Numbered from the stretch's first letter, positions 1-10,269 are shown. The stretch: DNA of 64,000 bases from Rhodoblastus sphagnicola (GCF_002937075.1 NZ_NHSJ01000134.1:1-64000), one strand, 5' to 3'. The notes: generated from the letters alone by a model not told the origin. Made by a program: numbers and translations.

Positions 1-39
1 GGCGTCGGCGGCTCGGGCGTCGGCGGCTCGGGCGTCGGC
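1..39. repeat. 15-bp tandem repeat coding for PTPEP units
   Basis: The unit GGCGTCGGCGGCTCG occurs twice in full and once in part. On the minus strand it is in frame with the FliO-like protein and gives a PTPEP-type tail. Such in-frame repeats change length easily by slippage. The array may continue beyond the window edge. Confidence 0.8.
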
Positions 40-617
40 ATGAAGGGCGAAGCCTCCAGGGCCGCCTTCAATTCCTCCTCAAGGTCGATCTCCGGCAGCG
101 GCTCCGCCTTCGGCTCGGACGCTGACGCGGTCTTGGAATTGGGTTTGGGCTCGTACCTGAAGTCGGGACGAACCGATGGCGACGTGTCCGGCCGCTCGAC
201 CGGTTCCTGCCGAGCTGGCGGCGGGAGGTGATCCTGGCCGCCGGCCATCGTGGGCGGTAGAACCAGCCCGGACGGCGACGGCGGCGGCGCGACCGACGCC
301 TGTTCGAAGGCCCCGCGCGGCGCGCGGACTTCGGCGCGGACGATGCCCGATTCCACCAGCACGTCGTTGGGACCGCCGATCAGCAGCAGATGCTCGACAT
401 TGTCGCGGCGCACCAGCAGCAACTGCCGCTCGCCGTCGAGGTCGAAATTCTCGACGAATCCGAGGCGCAGCTGTCGCGAGCGCTCGCCATTCGGCAGCTT
501 GCGGCGCAGCTCAAAGAAAATTTTTATCATATGCATCAGCAATATGACAAAGATGACAAAGGCCAGGCCGGCCCCAACCCAGGCCAGCCAGGGATGGCTA
601 CGCAAGAACTCGTCCAT
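1..617 (-). CDS. FliO-like membrane protein, C-terminus cut by window edge
   Basis: Read by hand from the complementary strand; the frame is open from an ATG at 617 to the window edge, so the C-terminus is missing. AGGAG lies about 12 nt upstream of the ATG. The N-terminus has one membrane segment (about residues 8-30), then a basic stretch and a small soluble domain containing LLLVRRDNVEHLLLIGG. That domain resembles the FliO-like flagellar export component often annotated beside cckA in Rhizobiales. The rest is proline-rich and acidic and ends in PTPEP repeats. It is divergent from cckA. The flagellar role rests on family resemblance only; a general single-pass membrane protein is the alternative. 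Confidence 0.6.
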   Translation of the reverse strand, partial: MDEFLRSHPWLAWVGAGLAFVIFVILLMHMIKIFFELRRKLPNGERSRQLRLGFVENFDLDGERQLLLVRRDNVEHLLLIGGPNDVLVESGIVRAEVRAPRGAFEQASVAPPPSPSGLVLPPTMAGGQDHLPPPARQEPVERPDTSPSVRPDFRYEPKPNSKTASASEPKAEPLPEIDLEEELKAALEASPFMPTPEPPTPEPPT

Positions 618-870
618 CGGCGGCGCACGCTCCTTTACGATATTTACCTTAAACTATAACGCACGGTCGGCGCCCGCGCGCGCCAAAGGTTAAAATTTGG
701 TTAATTTTCCCTGTGGCCAGCGTTTTTCCCGCCGAATTTCCCTGCCTCCAACGGCCGGCTTCGGCTGTTATTTGTGACGAATCCTTATAAACTCTCGCCG
801 TCGCGTTGGGGAGTCCAGCGCTTTTTCGGTCGGCGGCGGTTTCGCCCGACCCGTTCATGACAGGCCCGGC

Positions 871-3441
871 ATGCGCCCAGAGTCCCCGCACATCGCCGTC
901 GAACAGAGTTCCCGCGCGGACCGGCCCCTGCTGGTCGTGGCGCTCGCCGCCCTTTCGCTCGCGATTATGGCGGGCTTTTCCTATTTTCCCAATGAACAGA
1001 CCCCGATGTTTCTGCTTTTTCTGTTGCTGAGCCTCGCCTTCGTCGGCGCGCTCGGTTTGATCGCGTTCGCCGCCGGTTTCCTGCGCACCAGCGCCACGCG
1101 CGCCGGCGACGACGTCGCGCGGCTGCTGGGGGACACCAGTCCCGACGGATTGCTCGTCACCGAGGGCGAATCCCGGATCGTCTACGCCAACGACGCCTAT
1201 CTCGCGCTGGCCGGCGCCGCCGAAGGCGAGGACGTCGCCGGCGTGCGCACGATCGACCGCTTGTTCGCCGGCGCGCCGGAAGTGGCGGAGCCGCTCTACC
1301 GGCTGGCCCTGGCCGCGCGCGAGGGCAAGCGCTGCGCCGAGGAATTGCGCGTCACGCCCGCCCTGGTCGGCGACGCGGAGGTGGCCTGGTATCGCATCTC
1401 CGTGCGTCCGCTGGAGCGCCCAGGATACAGACAAGCATCCGGACAAGCATCCGGACACGGCGCGAAGTCCTCCGCCAGGACGATGGCGCTGTGGACCATT
1501 TCCGACGTCACCCGCGAACGCGCGCGTCACGAGAACGTGTTTCAGGAACTCCAGCACGCCATCGATTTTCTTGACCACGCGCCCGCCGGCTTCTTCTCGA
1601 CCGATGCGCACGGCAATATTTCCTACATGAACGCCACTTTGGCGGAATGGCTCGATTTCGATCTCGCCCAGGTCGGAACCGGCGGCCTCGCGCTGCGCGA
1701 CATCGTCGCCGACGATTCCGCTTCCCTGCTGGAGTTCAGCTCAGGCAGCCCCAACACCGTGCGCACCGAACAGATCGATCTCGACCTGCGCCGCCGCGAC
1801 GGCCTGCGCCTGCCGACGCGGCTGCTGCACCGCGTCGCCTTCGGCGCCGACGGCTCGCCCGGCGCCTCGCGCACGCTGGCCCTCAATCGCTCCCCCGGCG
1901 GCGAGCCGGCCGAGGAGGCCCGCGCGGCGGAAGTGCGCTTCGCGCGCTTCTTCAATTCGACGCCCATGGCCATCGCCACGGTGGACCGGGCCGGCAGCAT
2001 CCTGCGCTCCAACGCGGCTTTCGGCAAATTGCTGCCCGGCGCGCTCACCGGCCCGGACGGCGCCCGCAGCATTCTCGCCGGCGTGGCCCAGGCGCATCGC
2101 TCCGGCCTGCTCCGGGCGGTGCAGGACGCCGCCAGCGGCAGCGAGGACAATGCGCCGATCGACGCCGCCCTGACCGAAACCGGAAAATCGGCGCGGCTGT
2201 TCGTCACGCCCAACGAGGACGCCGACCAGCGCGGCGCCTCGGTGTTCGTGCTCGACACCACCGAGGAGCGCAACCGCGAGGAACAGCTGCACCAGTCGCA
2301 GAAGATGCAGGCGGTGGGCCAGCTCGCCGGCGGCGTCGCCCACGACTTCAACAATGTGCTGACGGCGATCCTGGGCTATTCCGAACTGCTGCTGGCCAAT
2401 CACCGGCCGACCGATCCGTCGTTCCAGGACATCATGCAGATCAAGCAGAACGCCAACCGCGCCGCCGGCCTGGTGCGGCAGCTGCTGGCCTTCTCGCGCC
2501 GCCAGACGCTTCGCCCGCAAGTGCTGCAACTGGGCGACGTGCTGTCGGACCTGCAAATGCTCACGCGCCGGCTGGTCGGCGAGAAGATCGAGGTCAACCT
2601 CAAGCAGTCCCGCGACCTCTGGCTGGTCAAGGCCGACCTCAACCAGTTCGAACAGGTCATCATGAACCTGGTCGTCAACGCCCGCGACGCCATGCCCGGC
2701 GGCGGCAAGATTCTGCTGCGCGTCAAGAACGTCGCGGCGGCCGAATGCGCCGCCTACGCCTACAAGCAATTGCCCGAGGCCGATTATGTCGTGGTCGAGG
2801 TCGAGGACAACGGCGCCGGCATTCCCGTCGAGATCCGCGACAAGATTTTCGATCCGTTCTTCACCACCAAGGATGTCGGCAAGGGCACGGGACTTGGCCT
2901 GTCCATGGTCTATGGCATCGTCAAGCAGACCGGCGGCTTCATCTACGTCGATTCGACCGTCGGCCGGGGGGCGACCTTCCGCATCTTCCTCACCCGCCAC
3001 ATTCCCGTCGCGGAAACCGCGGTCGAGGAGGAAAAGCCGAAAGTCGAGGAGAAGAAGGCCTCCGCCGACTATACCGGCGCCGGCGTCATCCTGCTGGTCG
3101 AGGACGAGGAGGCGGTGCGCGCCTTCGGCGCTCGCGCGCTCAGCTCGCGCGGCTATACCGTGTTGGAGGCGGAAAGCGGTGTGGACGCCCTGCGCGTGGT
3201 CGATGGCAATCCCGGCCGGATCGATCTGGTGGTCTCAGACGTGGTGATGCCGGAAATGGACGGGCCGACCATGTTCGGCGAATTGCGCAAGCGCGGCGTC
3301 AAGGCCAAGGTGATCTTCGTGTCCGGCTATGCCGAGGACGCCTTTTCGAAGAACCTGCCGGAGGGCGAGGATTTCGGCTTCATGCCAAAACCGTTCACGC
3401 TCAAGCAGCTGATCGAAACCGTTAAGGCCAACATGCGGTAG
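871..3441 (+). CDS. cckA: Hybrid sensor histidine kinase CckA
   Basis: Cell-cycle kinase/phosphatase that in alphaproteobacteria feeds phosphate through ChpT to CtrA and CpdR. The 856-residue product has two N-terminal membrane segments (about 17-37 and 47-67) and three PAS-like regions (about 85-200, 228-310, 350-455). A HisKA domain follows with phospho-acceptor His491 in the motif AHDFNN. The HATPase domain shows the N box [18 protein letters not shown] and [10 protein letters not shown] receiver domain carries VEDEE, Asp790 in [10 protein letters not shown] and Lys840. Length and architecture match CckA rather than a generic hybrid kinase. A direct 12-bp duplication near 1430-1455 adds a small QASG repeat between PAS regions. 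No ctrA or chpT is in the window. Confidence 0.9.
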   Translation: MRPESPHIAVEQSSRADRPLLVVALAALSLAIMAGFSYFPNEQTPMFLLFLLLSLAFVGALGLIAFAAGFLRTSATRAGDDVARLLGDTSPDGLLVTEGESRIVYANDAYLALAGAAEGEDVAGVRTIDRLFAGAPEVAEPLYRLALAAREGKRCAEELRVTPALVGDAEVAWYRISVRPLERPGYRQASGQASGHGAKSSARTMALWTISDVTRERARHENVFQELQHAIDFLDHAPAGFFSTDAHGNISYMNATLAEWLDFDLAQVGTGGLALRDIVADDSASLLEFSSGSPNTVRTEQIDLDLRRRDGLRLPTRLLHRVAFGADGSPGASRTLALNRSPGGEPAEEARAAEVRFARFFNSTPMAIATVDRAGSILRSNAAFGKLLPGALTGPDGARSILAGVAQAHRSGLLRAVQDAASGSEDNAPIDAALTETGKSARLFVTPNEDADQRGASVFVLDTTEERNREEQLHQSQKMQAVGQLAGGVAHDFNNVLTAILGYSELLLANHRPTDPSFQDIMQIKQNANRAAGLVRQLLAFSRRQTLRPQVLQLGDVLSDLQMLTRRLVGEKIEVNLKQSRDLWLVKADLNQFEQVIMNLVVNARDAMPGGGKILLRVKNVAAAECAAYAYKQLPEADYVVVEVEDNGAGIPVEIRDKIFDPFFTTKDVGKGTGLGLSMVYGIVKQTGGFIYVDSTVGRGATFRIFLTRHIPVAETAVEEEKPKVEEKKASADYTGAGVILLVEDEEAVRAFGARALSSRGYTVLEAESGVDALRVVDGNPGRIDLVVSDVVMPEMDGPTMFGELRKRGVKAKVIFVSGYAEDAFSKNLPEGEDFGFMPKPFTLKQLIETVKANMR

Positions 3442-3520
3442 TGGCGGCGTCGAAGTATCAAATTTTCGCCGGCTTCGCCGTTCAGGCTAAGCCCGTCGCA
3501 ATCAGGACTCCGCCCGCCGC

Positions 3521-4273
3521 ATGATCGCGCGCCTTCTTCGCTTCGGCCTCACATTGGCTTTTCTCGCATCGGTCGCGCTCGGCGGCCTCGCCTTCTATCG
3601 CGTCACGCGGGCGGAGGACGCGCGCGCCAGCGACCGGGGCGATCTCTGGCTGGTGGCGCACAATCTCTGCGCCGCCATGGACCGGCTGACCGGCCTGCCG
3701 CTGCCCTGCCTGAAAGTCGATCGCGACGCCGGCTTCATCGTGCTGCGCGCGCCGATGGACCACGCCCGCGTGCTGGTCGTGCCGATCCGCAAGATTCCCG
3801 GCGTCGAAAGCCCGCTGCTGCTGCGGGCCGACGCGCCCAACCCCTGGACCTACGCCTGGAGCCAGCGCGATTATGTCGCCAGCGGCGCCGGGCGCGCGCT
3901 GGCATGGGACGATTACGGTCTGGCGATCAATTCGCGCCGGTCGCGCACCCAGGACCAGATGCACATCCACGTCTCCTGCATCGATTCGCGCCTCAAGCGC
4001 ATCCTGGCGCGCCGGCCGCCGCCGCGCGACAAATGGACCACCCTCGATCTCGCGCCGTGGGGCGACCTTTACCGGATCAAGCGCATCGACGAGGCCGAAC
4101 TGAAGCGCGACCCGTTCAAGATCGTCGCCGAGGAGGCGCCGGGCGCGCGCGCCAACATGGGCGCGCATTCGCTGGCCGTGGTCGGCTATGGCGAGGCCCA
4201 GGCGCGCGAATACGTGCTGCTGGACACCGGCGGCTACGGCCACGCCGAGGAATTGCTCGACCACCGCTGCTAA
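3521..4273 (+). CDS. cdh: CDP-diacylglycerol pyrophosphatase
   Basis: Hydrolyses CDP-diacylglycerol to phosphatidate and CMP (phospholipid turnover). The 250-residue protein starts with an uncleaved membrane anchor (about residues 5-27), so the enzyme should face the periplasm. The HIT-like catalytic motif is QMHIHVSCI, and the WLVAHNLC and PCLKVD segments are typical of the Cdh family. Length equals the enterobacterial enzyme. It stands alone between cckA and oxyR and converges with oxyR; the two stops are 6 bp apart. Confidence 0.85.
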   Translation: MIARLLRFGLTLAFLASVALGGLAFYRVTRAEDARASDRGDLWLVAHNLCAAMDRLTGLPLPCLKVDRDAGFIVLRAPMDHARVLVVPIRKIPGVESPLLLRADAPNPWTYAWSQRDYVASGAGRALAWDDYGLAINSRRSRTQDQMHIHVSCIDSRLKRILARRPPPRDKWTTLDLAPWGDLYRIKRIDEAELKRDPFKIVAEEAPGARANMGAHSLAVVGYGEAQAREYVLLDTGGYGHAEELLDHRC

Positions 4274-4279
4274 GCAGGA

Positions 4280-5191
4280 TTATGCGGCAGCGGCGGCGAA
4301 ATCCGCCTTGAGGACGCCGGCGAGTTGGCGGAACAGCACCTTCCGGCCCGAGGACGGCCGCCACACCAGCGCGATTTTTCGCGCGGAGGCCTCCTCCGCC
4401 AGCGGAATCGAAGCCAGATCCAGCCCGCGCAAAATGCCCGAAGCCAAAGCCATTTCCGGAACCAGCGTCACGCCCAGCCCATTGGCCGCCATCTGCACCA
4501 GCGTATGCAGGCTGGTGCCGCGAAAACCGGCGTTGCGGCGCGCTCCCTCCAGCGCACAGGCGGCCAGCGCATGCTCGCGCAGGCAATGGCCGTCCTCCAG
4601 CAGAAGCAGGTCCTCGCCGGCCATTTCCTGCGGCGGCACCTTGGCGAGGCCCGCCAGCCTGTGCCCCGGCGGGCAGACGACATGGAAGCGGTCGCTGGCG
4701 AATTCCGCCGTCTCCATCTCGTCGCAGGGGTAGGGCAGGGCGAAGATCGCCGCGTCGATCTGGCCGCTTTTCAGCCGCGCCAGCAGCGGCGCGCTCTGCT
4801 CCTCGCGCAGGAAAATTTTCAGCTCGGGGAATTTTTCGCGCAAAATCGGCATGATGCGCGGCGCCAGAAACGGCCCGATGGTCGGGATGACGCCGAGTTG
4901 CAGCGCGCCCGACAAGGGATCGCGCGCGGCCTCGGCCGCCTCGACCAGTTCCTCCGCGCCACGAAGCAGGTTTTTGGCGCGTTCGGCGAGGGCGAGACCG
5001 ATGGCGGTCGGGATCACCTTGCGCTTGCTGCGCTCCAGCAGGCGCACGCCCAAGAGATCCTCCAGTTCCTGAATCGCCGCGCTCAGGGTGGACTGGCTGA
5101 CGAGACAATCCCCGGCGGCGGCGGAAAAATGCCGGCGCTCGACCACGGCGACGAGAAAGCGCAACTGGCGCAGGGTGGGGAGATTACGCAT
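4280..5191 (-). CDS. oxyR: Hydrogen-peroxide sensor OxyR (LysR family)
   Basis: LysR-type activator that senses H2O2 by a disulfide and turns on peroxidase genes. The 303-residue protein has an N-terminal winged helix (about 5-65) and a substrate-binding-like domain. The redox pair is Cys203 and Cys212 in LLEDGHCLREHALAAC. Nine-residue spacing and flanking residues match Cys199/Cys208 of E. coli OxyR, which separates it from other LysR proteins. It is transcribed divergently from ahpC, and the 165-bp region between them holds a candidate operator. Confidence 0.92.
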   Translation of the reverse strand: MRNLPTLRQLRFLVAVVERRHFSAAAGDCLVSQSTLSAAIQELEDLLGVRLLERSKRKVIPTAIGLALAERAKNLLRGAEELVEAAEAARDPLSGALQLGVIPTIGPFLAPRIMPILREKFPELKIFLREEQSAPLLARLKSGQIDAAIFALPYPCDEMETAEFASDRFHVVCPPGHRLAGLAKVPPQEMAGEDLLLLEDGHCLREHALAACALEGARRNAGFRGTSLHTLVQMAANGLGVTLVPEMALASGILRGLDLASIPLAEEASARKIALVWRPSSGRKVLFRQLAGVLKADFAAAAA

Positions 5192-5226
5192 GGGGAATAA
5201 ACTCTTGCCGGATCGGGCGTTTTATA

Positions 5227-5241
5227 ATCGCTTTTTCCGAT
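5227..5241. promoter_or_regulatory. Candidate OxyR operator in oxyR-ahpC intergenic region
   Basis: ATCG-N7-CGAT inverted repeat, which also fits the LysR-type T-N11-A rule. It lies in an AT-rich stretch 36 bp from the oxyR start and about 116 bp from the ahpC start, where a shared operator would be expected. The half-sites differ from the E. coli ATAG/CTAT consensus, so this is a positional inference. Confidence 0.45.
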
Positions 5242-5356
5242 CACTAAAAGTTATTTTTTGCATTTTACTCGATGAAGTCTCCCAACTAGGTTGCGTTTGC
5301 CGGCGCAAGGCCGACCCCAGCCAAACGGCGGGAAAGAACGTTTCTCGGAGCCGCAA

Positions 5357-5920
5357 ATGTCTCTTCTCAACACCGACGTTAAGCCCTTCAGCGCGCAGGC
5401 GTTCAAGCAGGGCAAATTCATCACCGTCACCGAAGCCGATCTCAAGGGAAAATGGTCGGTGTTCTTCTTCTACCCGGCCGATTTCACCTTCGTCTGCCCG
5501 ACCGAACTCGAAGACCTCGCCGACGCCTATGCCGACTTCCAGAAGCTCGGCGTGGAAATCTACTCGGTCTCGACCGACACCCATTTCAGCCACAAGGCCT
5601 GGCATGACGTGTCGCCGGCGATCAAGAAGATCAACTATGTCATGCTCGCCGACCCGACCCACGCCATCTCGCGCGATTTCGGCGTGCTGATCGAGGACGC
5701 CGGCCTCGCCGATCGCGGCACCTTCGTGATCGGTCCCGACGGCAAGATCCAGATCCTCGAAATCTCGGCCGGCGGCGTCGGCCGCGACGCCAAGGAGCTG
5801 CTGCGCAAGATCAAGGCGCTGCAATATGTCGCCAGCCATCCCGGCGAAGTCTGCCCGGCCAAGTGGAAGGAAGGCGAAAAGACGCTCGCCCCCTCGCTCG
5901 ACCTGGTCGGCAAGATCTAA
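5357..5920 (+). CDS. ahpC: Alkyl hydroperoxide reductase peroxiredoxin subunit AhpC
   Basis: Typical 2-Cys peroxiredoxin that reduces H2O2 and organic peroxides in the cytosol, recycled by AhpF. The chosen ATG gives 187 residues, the standard AhpC length, and follows CTCGGAG at the right distance; upstream in-frame starts would add an unrelated tail. The peroxidatic Cys is in DFTFVCPTE and the resolving Cys in PGEVCPAKW near the C-terminus. A terminator-like hairpin separates it from ahpF, so ahpC may be transcribed at higher level than ahpF. Confidence 0.96.
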   Translation: MSLLNTDVKPFSAQAFKQGKFITVTEADLKGKWSVFFFYPADFTFVCPTELEDLADAYADFQKLGVEIYSVSTDTHFSHKAWHDVSPAIKKINYVMLADPTHAISRDFGVLIEDAGLADRGTFVIGPDGKIQILEISAGGVGRDAKELLRKIKALQYVASHPGEVCPAKWKEGEKTLAPSLDLVGKI

Positions 5921-5971
5921 GGCCACGCAAGATCTGACCTTTTCACCCGCGGTCCCCCCTCTGCCGCGGCT

Positions 5972-6000
5972 GGCCCCGGACTCCGGTCCGGGGCCTTTTT
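5972..6000 (+). terminator. Intrinsic terminator after ahpC
   Basis: Perfect 10-bp GC-rich stem (GGCCCCGGAC / GTCCGGGGCC, 4-nt loop) followed directly by five T residues. It lies between ahpC and ahpF, so partial read-through would set the ahpC:ahpF ratio. Confidence 0.85.
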
Positions 6001-6070
6001 CAAACGCCCTCAACAAATAACGCTGTAGAACGCGCCAAGCCTTTTGCGCCGTGAACTTCAGGAGCTGAAA

Positions 6071-7642
6071 ATGCTGGACGACGCCATCAAGACTCAATTG
6101 CGCGGCTATTTCGAACGGATCGTGTCGCCGATCGAACTCCTCGCCACCCTCGGCGATGACGACAAATCGCGGGAGATGCTGGCCCTGCTTGAGGATGTCG
6201 CGGCGCAGTCCGACAAGATTTCGCTGAAAACAGACGGCAAGGACGCGCGAACCCCAAGCTTTGGCGTCGCCCGAACGGGCGAGGCGCCGCTCGTAACCTT
6301 CGCCGGCCTGCCGATGGGTCATGAATTCAACTCGCTGATCCTCGCCGTGCTGCATGTCGGCGGCTATGCCGCCAAGGAATCGCCGGAGGCGATCGCGCAG
6401 GCCAAGGCTCTGGACGGCGATTTCGTGTTCGAGACCTTCTTCTCGCTGTCTTGCCAGAACTGCCCGGATGTGGTGCAGGCGCTGAACCTTCTCTCCGCGT
6501 TGAATCCGCGGGTAAAACATACAGCCATCGACGGCGCCTTGTTCCAAAGCGAGGTCGAGGCGCGCAAAATCATGGCGGTGCCGGCGATTTTCCTCAACGG
6601 CCAGCCGTTCCACCAGGGCCGCATGAGTTTTGAGGAGATTCTGGCTAGGCTCGACGTCAACGCCAGCGAAAAGGCCGCCGAAAAGCTCAACGACAAGAAA
6701 CCGTTCGACGTGCTGGTGATCGGCGGCGGCCCGGCCGGCGCGGCCTCGGCGATCTATGCCGCGCGCAAAGGCATCGCCACCGGCGTCGTGGCCGAGCGCT
6801 TCGGCGGGCAGGTGCTCGACACCATGGCGATCGAGAATTTCATTTCCGTCTCGCACACCGAAGGCCCCAAACTCGTGGCGGCGCTGGAGAGCCACGTCAA
6901 GGATTACGCGGTTGACGTGATGAACCTGCAAAAGGCGGCGCAACTGGTCCCGGCCGGGTCCGACGGCCTCGTCGGCGTGCGTCTGGAAAACGGCGCCATC
7001 TTGTCGGCCAAAACCGTGATCCTCTCCACCGGCGCGCGCTGGCGCTCGATGAACGTGCCGGGCGAGCAGGACTACCGCAACAAGGGCGTGGCCTATTGCC
7101 CGCATTGCGACGGCCCGCTGTTCAAGGGCAAGCGCGTGGCGGTGATCGGCGGCGGCAATTCCGGCGTGGAGGCGGCCATAGATCTGGCCGGCATCGTCGC
7201 CCATGTCACCCTGATCGAGTTCGACGCGCAATTGCGCGCCGACGCGGTGCTGCAAACCAGGCTGCGCTCGCTGAAGAATGTCGATGTTCTCGTGTCGGCG
7301 CAGACCACCGAAGTGCATGGCGACGGCGAGAAAGTGTCGGCGCTGTCGTGGAAAAACCGCAAGGACGGCGCGCAGCATCGCCTCGACCTCGAAGGCATTT
7401 TCGTGCAGATCGGTCTGGTTCCCAACACCGAATGGCTGAAGGGGACGGTGAGCTTAAGCCCGCGCGGCGAGATCGAAGTGGACGCGCGCGGCGCGACCTC
7501 GCTGCCCGGCGTGTTCGCCGCCGGCGATTGCACCACCTCGCCCTACAAGCAAATCATCATCGCCATGGGCGACGGGGCCAAAGCCGCGCTGTCCGCCTTC
7601 GACCACTTGATCCGATTGGCGCCACAGGCCGAGGCGGCCTGA
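6071..7642 (+). CDS. ahpF: Alkyl hydroperoxide reductase flavoprotein subunit AhpF
   Basis: NAD(P)H-dependent FAD flavoprotein that re-reduces AhpC. The ATG follows CAGGAG and gives 523 residues, as in E. coli (521). The N-terminal double-thioredoxin domain carries SCQNC. The FAD motif is [18 protein letters not shown], the redox centre is AYCPHCDGP, and the NADH motif is [16 protein letters not shown]. The C-terminal FAD signature [10 protein letters not shown] is present. It is the second gene of the oxyR-controlled locus. Confidence 0.95.
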   Translation: MLDDAIKTQLRGYFERIVSPIELLATLGDDDKSREMLALLEDVAAQSDKISLKTDGKDARTPSFGVARTGEAPLVTFAGLPMGHEFNSLILAVLHVGGYAAKESPEAIAQAKALDGDFVFETFFSLSCQNCPDVVQALNLLSALNPRVKHTAIDGALFQSEVEARKIMAVPAIFLNGQPFHQGRMSFEEILARLDVNASEKAAEKLNDKKPFDVLVIGGGPAGAASAIYAARKGIATGVVAERFGGQVLDTMAIENFISVSHTEGPKLVAALESHVKDYAVDVMNLQKAAQLVPAGSDGLVGVRLENGAILSAKTVILSTGARWRSMNVPGEQDYRNKGVAYCPHCDGPLFKGKRVAVIGGGNSGVEAAIDLAGIVAHVTLIEFDAQLRADAVLQTRLRSLKNVDVLVSAQTTEVHGDGEKVSALSWKNRKDGAQHRLDLEGIFVQIGLVPNTEWLKGTVSLSPRGEIEVDARGATSLPGVFAAGDCTTSPYKQIIIAMGDGAKAALSAFDHLIRLAPQAEAA

Positions 7643-7661
7643 GCCGACCCGCCTCGACCGA

Positions 7662-7692
7662 GAGCCCGCGAACCCCGTGTTCGCGGGCTCTT
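7662..7692 (+). terminator. Hairpin downstream of ahpF
   Basis: Perfect 12-bp stem (GAGCCCGCGAAC / GTTCGCGGGCTC, 5-nt loop) beginning 19 bp after the ahpF stop. The T-tract is weak, so efficiency is uncertain. Confidence 0.7.
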
Positions 7693-7784
7693 GTGCTTTC
7701 GGGCGCGTTCCCCATTTAAGGCTCGGCGTCAGCAACCGGCGGCGCCGTTCCCGCACATCCTCACGCAAGCTTACGGGGTCGCCT

Positions 7785-8624
7785 GTGACCACCTCCATCC
7801 GCCCGCGCGTCCTGATGTGTCCGCCGGATTTTTTCGGCGTGTCCTATGTCATCAATCCCTGGATGCAGGGCGAGACCGGCCACACCGACGCGGCGGCGGC
7901 GCGCGCGCAATGGACCGCGCTGAAAGAGGCGGTCGCGCGCGTGGCCGAGGTCTGCCTGATCGCGCCGCACGAAAACCTGCCGGATCTGGTCTTCACCGCC
8001 AATGCCGGGCTCGTCCTTGGCAAGCGCGTCCTGCTCAGCCGGTTCCGCTGGCCGCAGCGGCGCGGCGAGGAAGAGATTTTCCGCGCCTGGTTCGAGAAAG
8101 CCGGTTTCGATGTGATCACGCCGCCGCCCGGTCCGTTTTTCGAGGGCGCGGGCGACGCGCTGATCGACGAGGCGCGCGACCTGATCTGGCTCGGCCACGG
8201 GTTTCGCTCCGACGCGGCGGTGGCGCCTTTCGTCGAGAAACTGTTCGGCCGCACAACGGCGCCGCTGCGTCTGGTCGATCCGCGCTTCTATCACCTCGAC
8301 ACCTGCCTGTGTCCGCTGCCCGGCGGCGCGCTGCTTTACTTCCCGGCCGCGTTCGACGCGGCGGCGCGGGCCGAGATCGAAAGCCGTGTCGCGCCGGAAC
8401 ACCGAATCGCCGTGGACGAAGCCGACGCCGTAAAATTCTGCTGCAACGCCGTGGCGCTTGGCGACGCGCTGCTGCTGAACGACGCCAGCCCGGCTTTGAG
8501 CGAAACCTTGCGCGCCCGTGGCCTGACGCCGGTCGCGCTGCCGCTCGGCCAGTTCATGAAGGCCGGCGGCGCGGCCAAATGCCTGACGCTGCGGATTTCA
8601 GGGCAATCGGGTGAACGCATATAG
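7785..8624 (+). CDS. Stand-alone arginine dihydrolase/amidinotransferase-fold enzyme
   Basis: Member of the guanidine-group-modifying superfamily. It resembles the N-terminal domain of cyanobacterial AgrE/ArgZ arginine dihydrolase: MCPPDFFGVSYVINPWM, DLVFTANAGLVLG, FEGAGDALID, RFYHLDTC and GGAAKCLTLR. The expected catalytic residues are present: Asn73, Glu120, His170 and Cys266. I chose the GTG at 7785 because homologues begin just before MCPPDFF and upstream codons do not look coding; this gives 279 residues. AgrE has a C-terminal ornithine cyclodeaminase domain, which is absent here. Dimethylargininase or citrulline hydrolase activity cannot be excluded from sequence. Confidence 0.75.
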   Translation: MTTSIRPRVLMCPPDFFGVSYVINPWMQGETGHTDAAAARAQWTALKEAVARVAEVCLIAPHENLPDLVFTANAGLVLGKRVLLSRFRWPQRRGEEEIFRAWFEKAGFDVITPPPGPFFEGAGDALIDEARDLIWLGHGFRSDAAVAPFVEKLFGRTTAPLRLVDPRFYHLDTCLCPLPGGALLYFPAAFDAAARAEIESRVAPEHRIAVDEADAVKFCCNAVALGDALLLNDASPALSETLRARGLTPVALPLGQFMKAGGAAKCLTLRISGQSGERI

Positions 8625-8640
8625 CGGTTAGGCGGGGACT

Positions 8641-8702
8641 CCTTCTCCCCTTGCGGGAGAAGGTGGATCGCCGCCGTCAGGCGGCGAGACGGATGGGGGG
8701 GC
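8641..8702. repeat. Dispersed palindromic intergenic repeat
   Basis: Two hairpins in tandem: a 23-bp palindrome (CCTTCTCCC, 5-nt loop, GGGAGAAGG) and a second stem at 8669-8686 (CGCCGCC / GGCGGCG). The first 23 bp recur exactly at 48411-48433 inside a yceI gene. Repeats of this kind are common between genes of Rhizobiales. Confidence 0.75.
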
Positions 8703-8786
8703 CGCCAGCTGCGGATTTGAGCCGCCCTGAGGCGGTCGGCGCGGCCGTGATAAACTGAAGGCCGATTCGCCCGCCGGAACCAAGCC

Positions 8787-10157
8787 ATGACGCCCTCCCA
8801 GTTCCCTCGCGCCGCGCCGCTGGCGGCGGCGCTGTTCCGCGCGGACGCCGCCTGGGTGGGCGTCCTGCACAACATCCTGCTGTTCGCCTTCGTGGAATAC
8901 ACCTTCGTCGGCTTGACGCCGCTGGCCGAATCCTCGGTGGCGGAGCGGGTCGAGGGCAGCCCGCTGGTGCGCGTCGTCCTGCTCGCGCTGTTCGCGCTGG
9001 CGCTGCCGCTGCTGGCGGCGCGGCGGGGCGCGGCCGGACGCTGCATCGGCGCGAACTGGCGCTTTTTCGCCGTGCTCGCCATCTGCCTGAGCAGCGTCGT
9101 CTGGTCGGACTATCCCGACCTCACGGCCCGCCGCGCGCCGATGTTCGCCCTGGTGGCGGTGATCGCCGTGGCCATCGCCGTCAGCATCGACGATCTGCGC
9201 GCCTTTCACACCAAGCTTGTCGGCGCCCTCACCGCCGTCGTCGTTCTCAACCTGCTGATCACGGCGGCCTTCCCCGCGATCGGCGTCTCCGACATCGGCG
9301 TGAGGGGGCTTTACACGCAAAAGAACGTCGCCGGCATGGTCGGCATGATCGCCGTCATCGTCGCGCTCACCTGGACGCTGGGATGCGACCGCGCCGCCAG
9401 CCGAATCGCCGGCGCCGGCGCCGCGCTGGTTTCAGCGTTTTTCCTCGTCCTCACCCAGAGCAAGACCTCGATCGGCCTGCTGGTTTTCACCCTGGGCGTG
9501 GGCGGCGTCTTCCTGCTGACGCGCCGCTTCGGCCCGCGCGTCGCGCTGCTCGCCTTCGGCGCCCTCGCCTTGGCGCTGGGCGGCCTGTTCGCCGTCGCGC
9601 TCGTCAACGATTTCGTCTGGATCGACATTCTCACGACCTTCGTCTCCGATCCAACCTTCACCGGACGCGACGAATTATGGGCGTTCGCCTTGCGCGAATC
9701 GATCAAGCGGATGTGGCTCGGCCATGGCTATGGCGCGTTCTGGGATGTCGGCGCCGTCAACGATCCGCTGGCCAAGCTCGAACCCGGCACCTGGATCGGC
9801 GATGTCGATGTCGGCGTGATCAACGAGGCGCATAACGGCTATCTCGAACTCTGGCTCGTGATCGGCCTGCCCGCCATGCTGCTGGCCGTCTGGCAGGCGC
9901 TGTCCTCGATCTCGGCCCTCACCGGCGCGGCGCTGAAAAGCGCCAGCCGCGCCGAGGCCCCGGCGCTGGCGATGATGGCGCTGGTTCTGTTCAATCACCT
10001 GCTGCACAATTTCACGGAAGCGACGCTGTTCATGCGCGCCGGTCCGTTCGCCGGCATCGCCATCCTGTTCATGATGGCGGGCTTCCGCGCCGCGCCGCGC
10101 CGACAGGCCCGAGCGCCGCGCCCTGCCGCCAACGGGACGGGCGAGCCGCGGGCCTGA
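8787..10157 (+). CDS. O-antigen ligase family membrane protein
   Basis: Polytopic inner-membrane protein of the O-antigen ligase/polymerase (Wzy_C) group, which joins or polymerises surface polysaccharide in the periplasm. The 456-residue protein has about eleven hydrophobic segments, a long periplasmic loop (about 285-345, including FTGRDELWAFALRESI and NEAHNGYLELWLVIG) and the late NHLLHNFTEATLF segment. The conserved Glu/His pattern matches this family. No other polysaccharide genes flank it, so the exact glycan is unknown. The C-terminus is a basic, alanine/proline-rich tail. Confidence 0.8.
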   Translation: MTPSQFPRAAPLAAALFRADAAWVGVLHNILLFAFVEYTFVGLTPLAESSVAERVEGSPLVRVVLLALFALALPLLAARRGAAGRCIGANWRFFAVLAICLSSVVWSDYPDLTARRAPMFALVAVIAVAIAVSIDDLRAFHTKLVGALTAVVVLNLLITAAFPAIGVSDIGVRGLYTQKNVAGMVGMIAVIVALTWTLGCDRAASRIAGAGAALVSAFFLVLTQSKTSIGLLVFTLGVGGVFLLTRRFGPRVALLAFGALALALGGLFAVALVNDFVWIDILTTFVSDPTFTGRDELWAFALRESIKRMWLGHGYGAFWDVGAVNDPLAKLEPGTWIGDVDVGVINEAHNGYLELWLVIGLPAMLLAVWQALSSISALTGAALKSASRAEAPALAMMALVLFNHLLHNFTEATLFMRAGPFAGIAILFMMAGFRAAPRRQARAPRPAANGTGEPRA

Positions 10158-10269
10158 GTACATTCCGAGTCTGTCGCCCTGGCGAACAACGGCGGCAAAT
10201 CAACTCCTGAGGCAGGTTTGACGACATCCGCGCGGGGGTCGAACCGGATCGCAGCGAGAGGCACGGCAC

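Noticed and set aside
1741..3000. Long leftward reading frame opposite cckA
   Set aside because: It mirrors conserved kinase coding sequence; no domain or start signal supports it.
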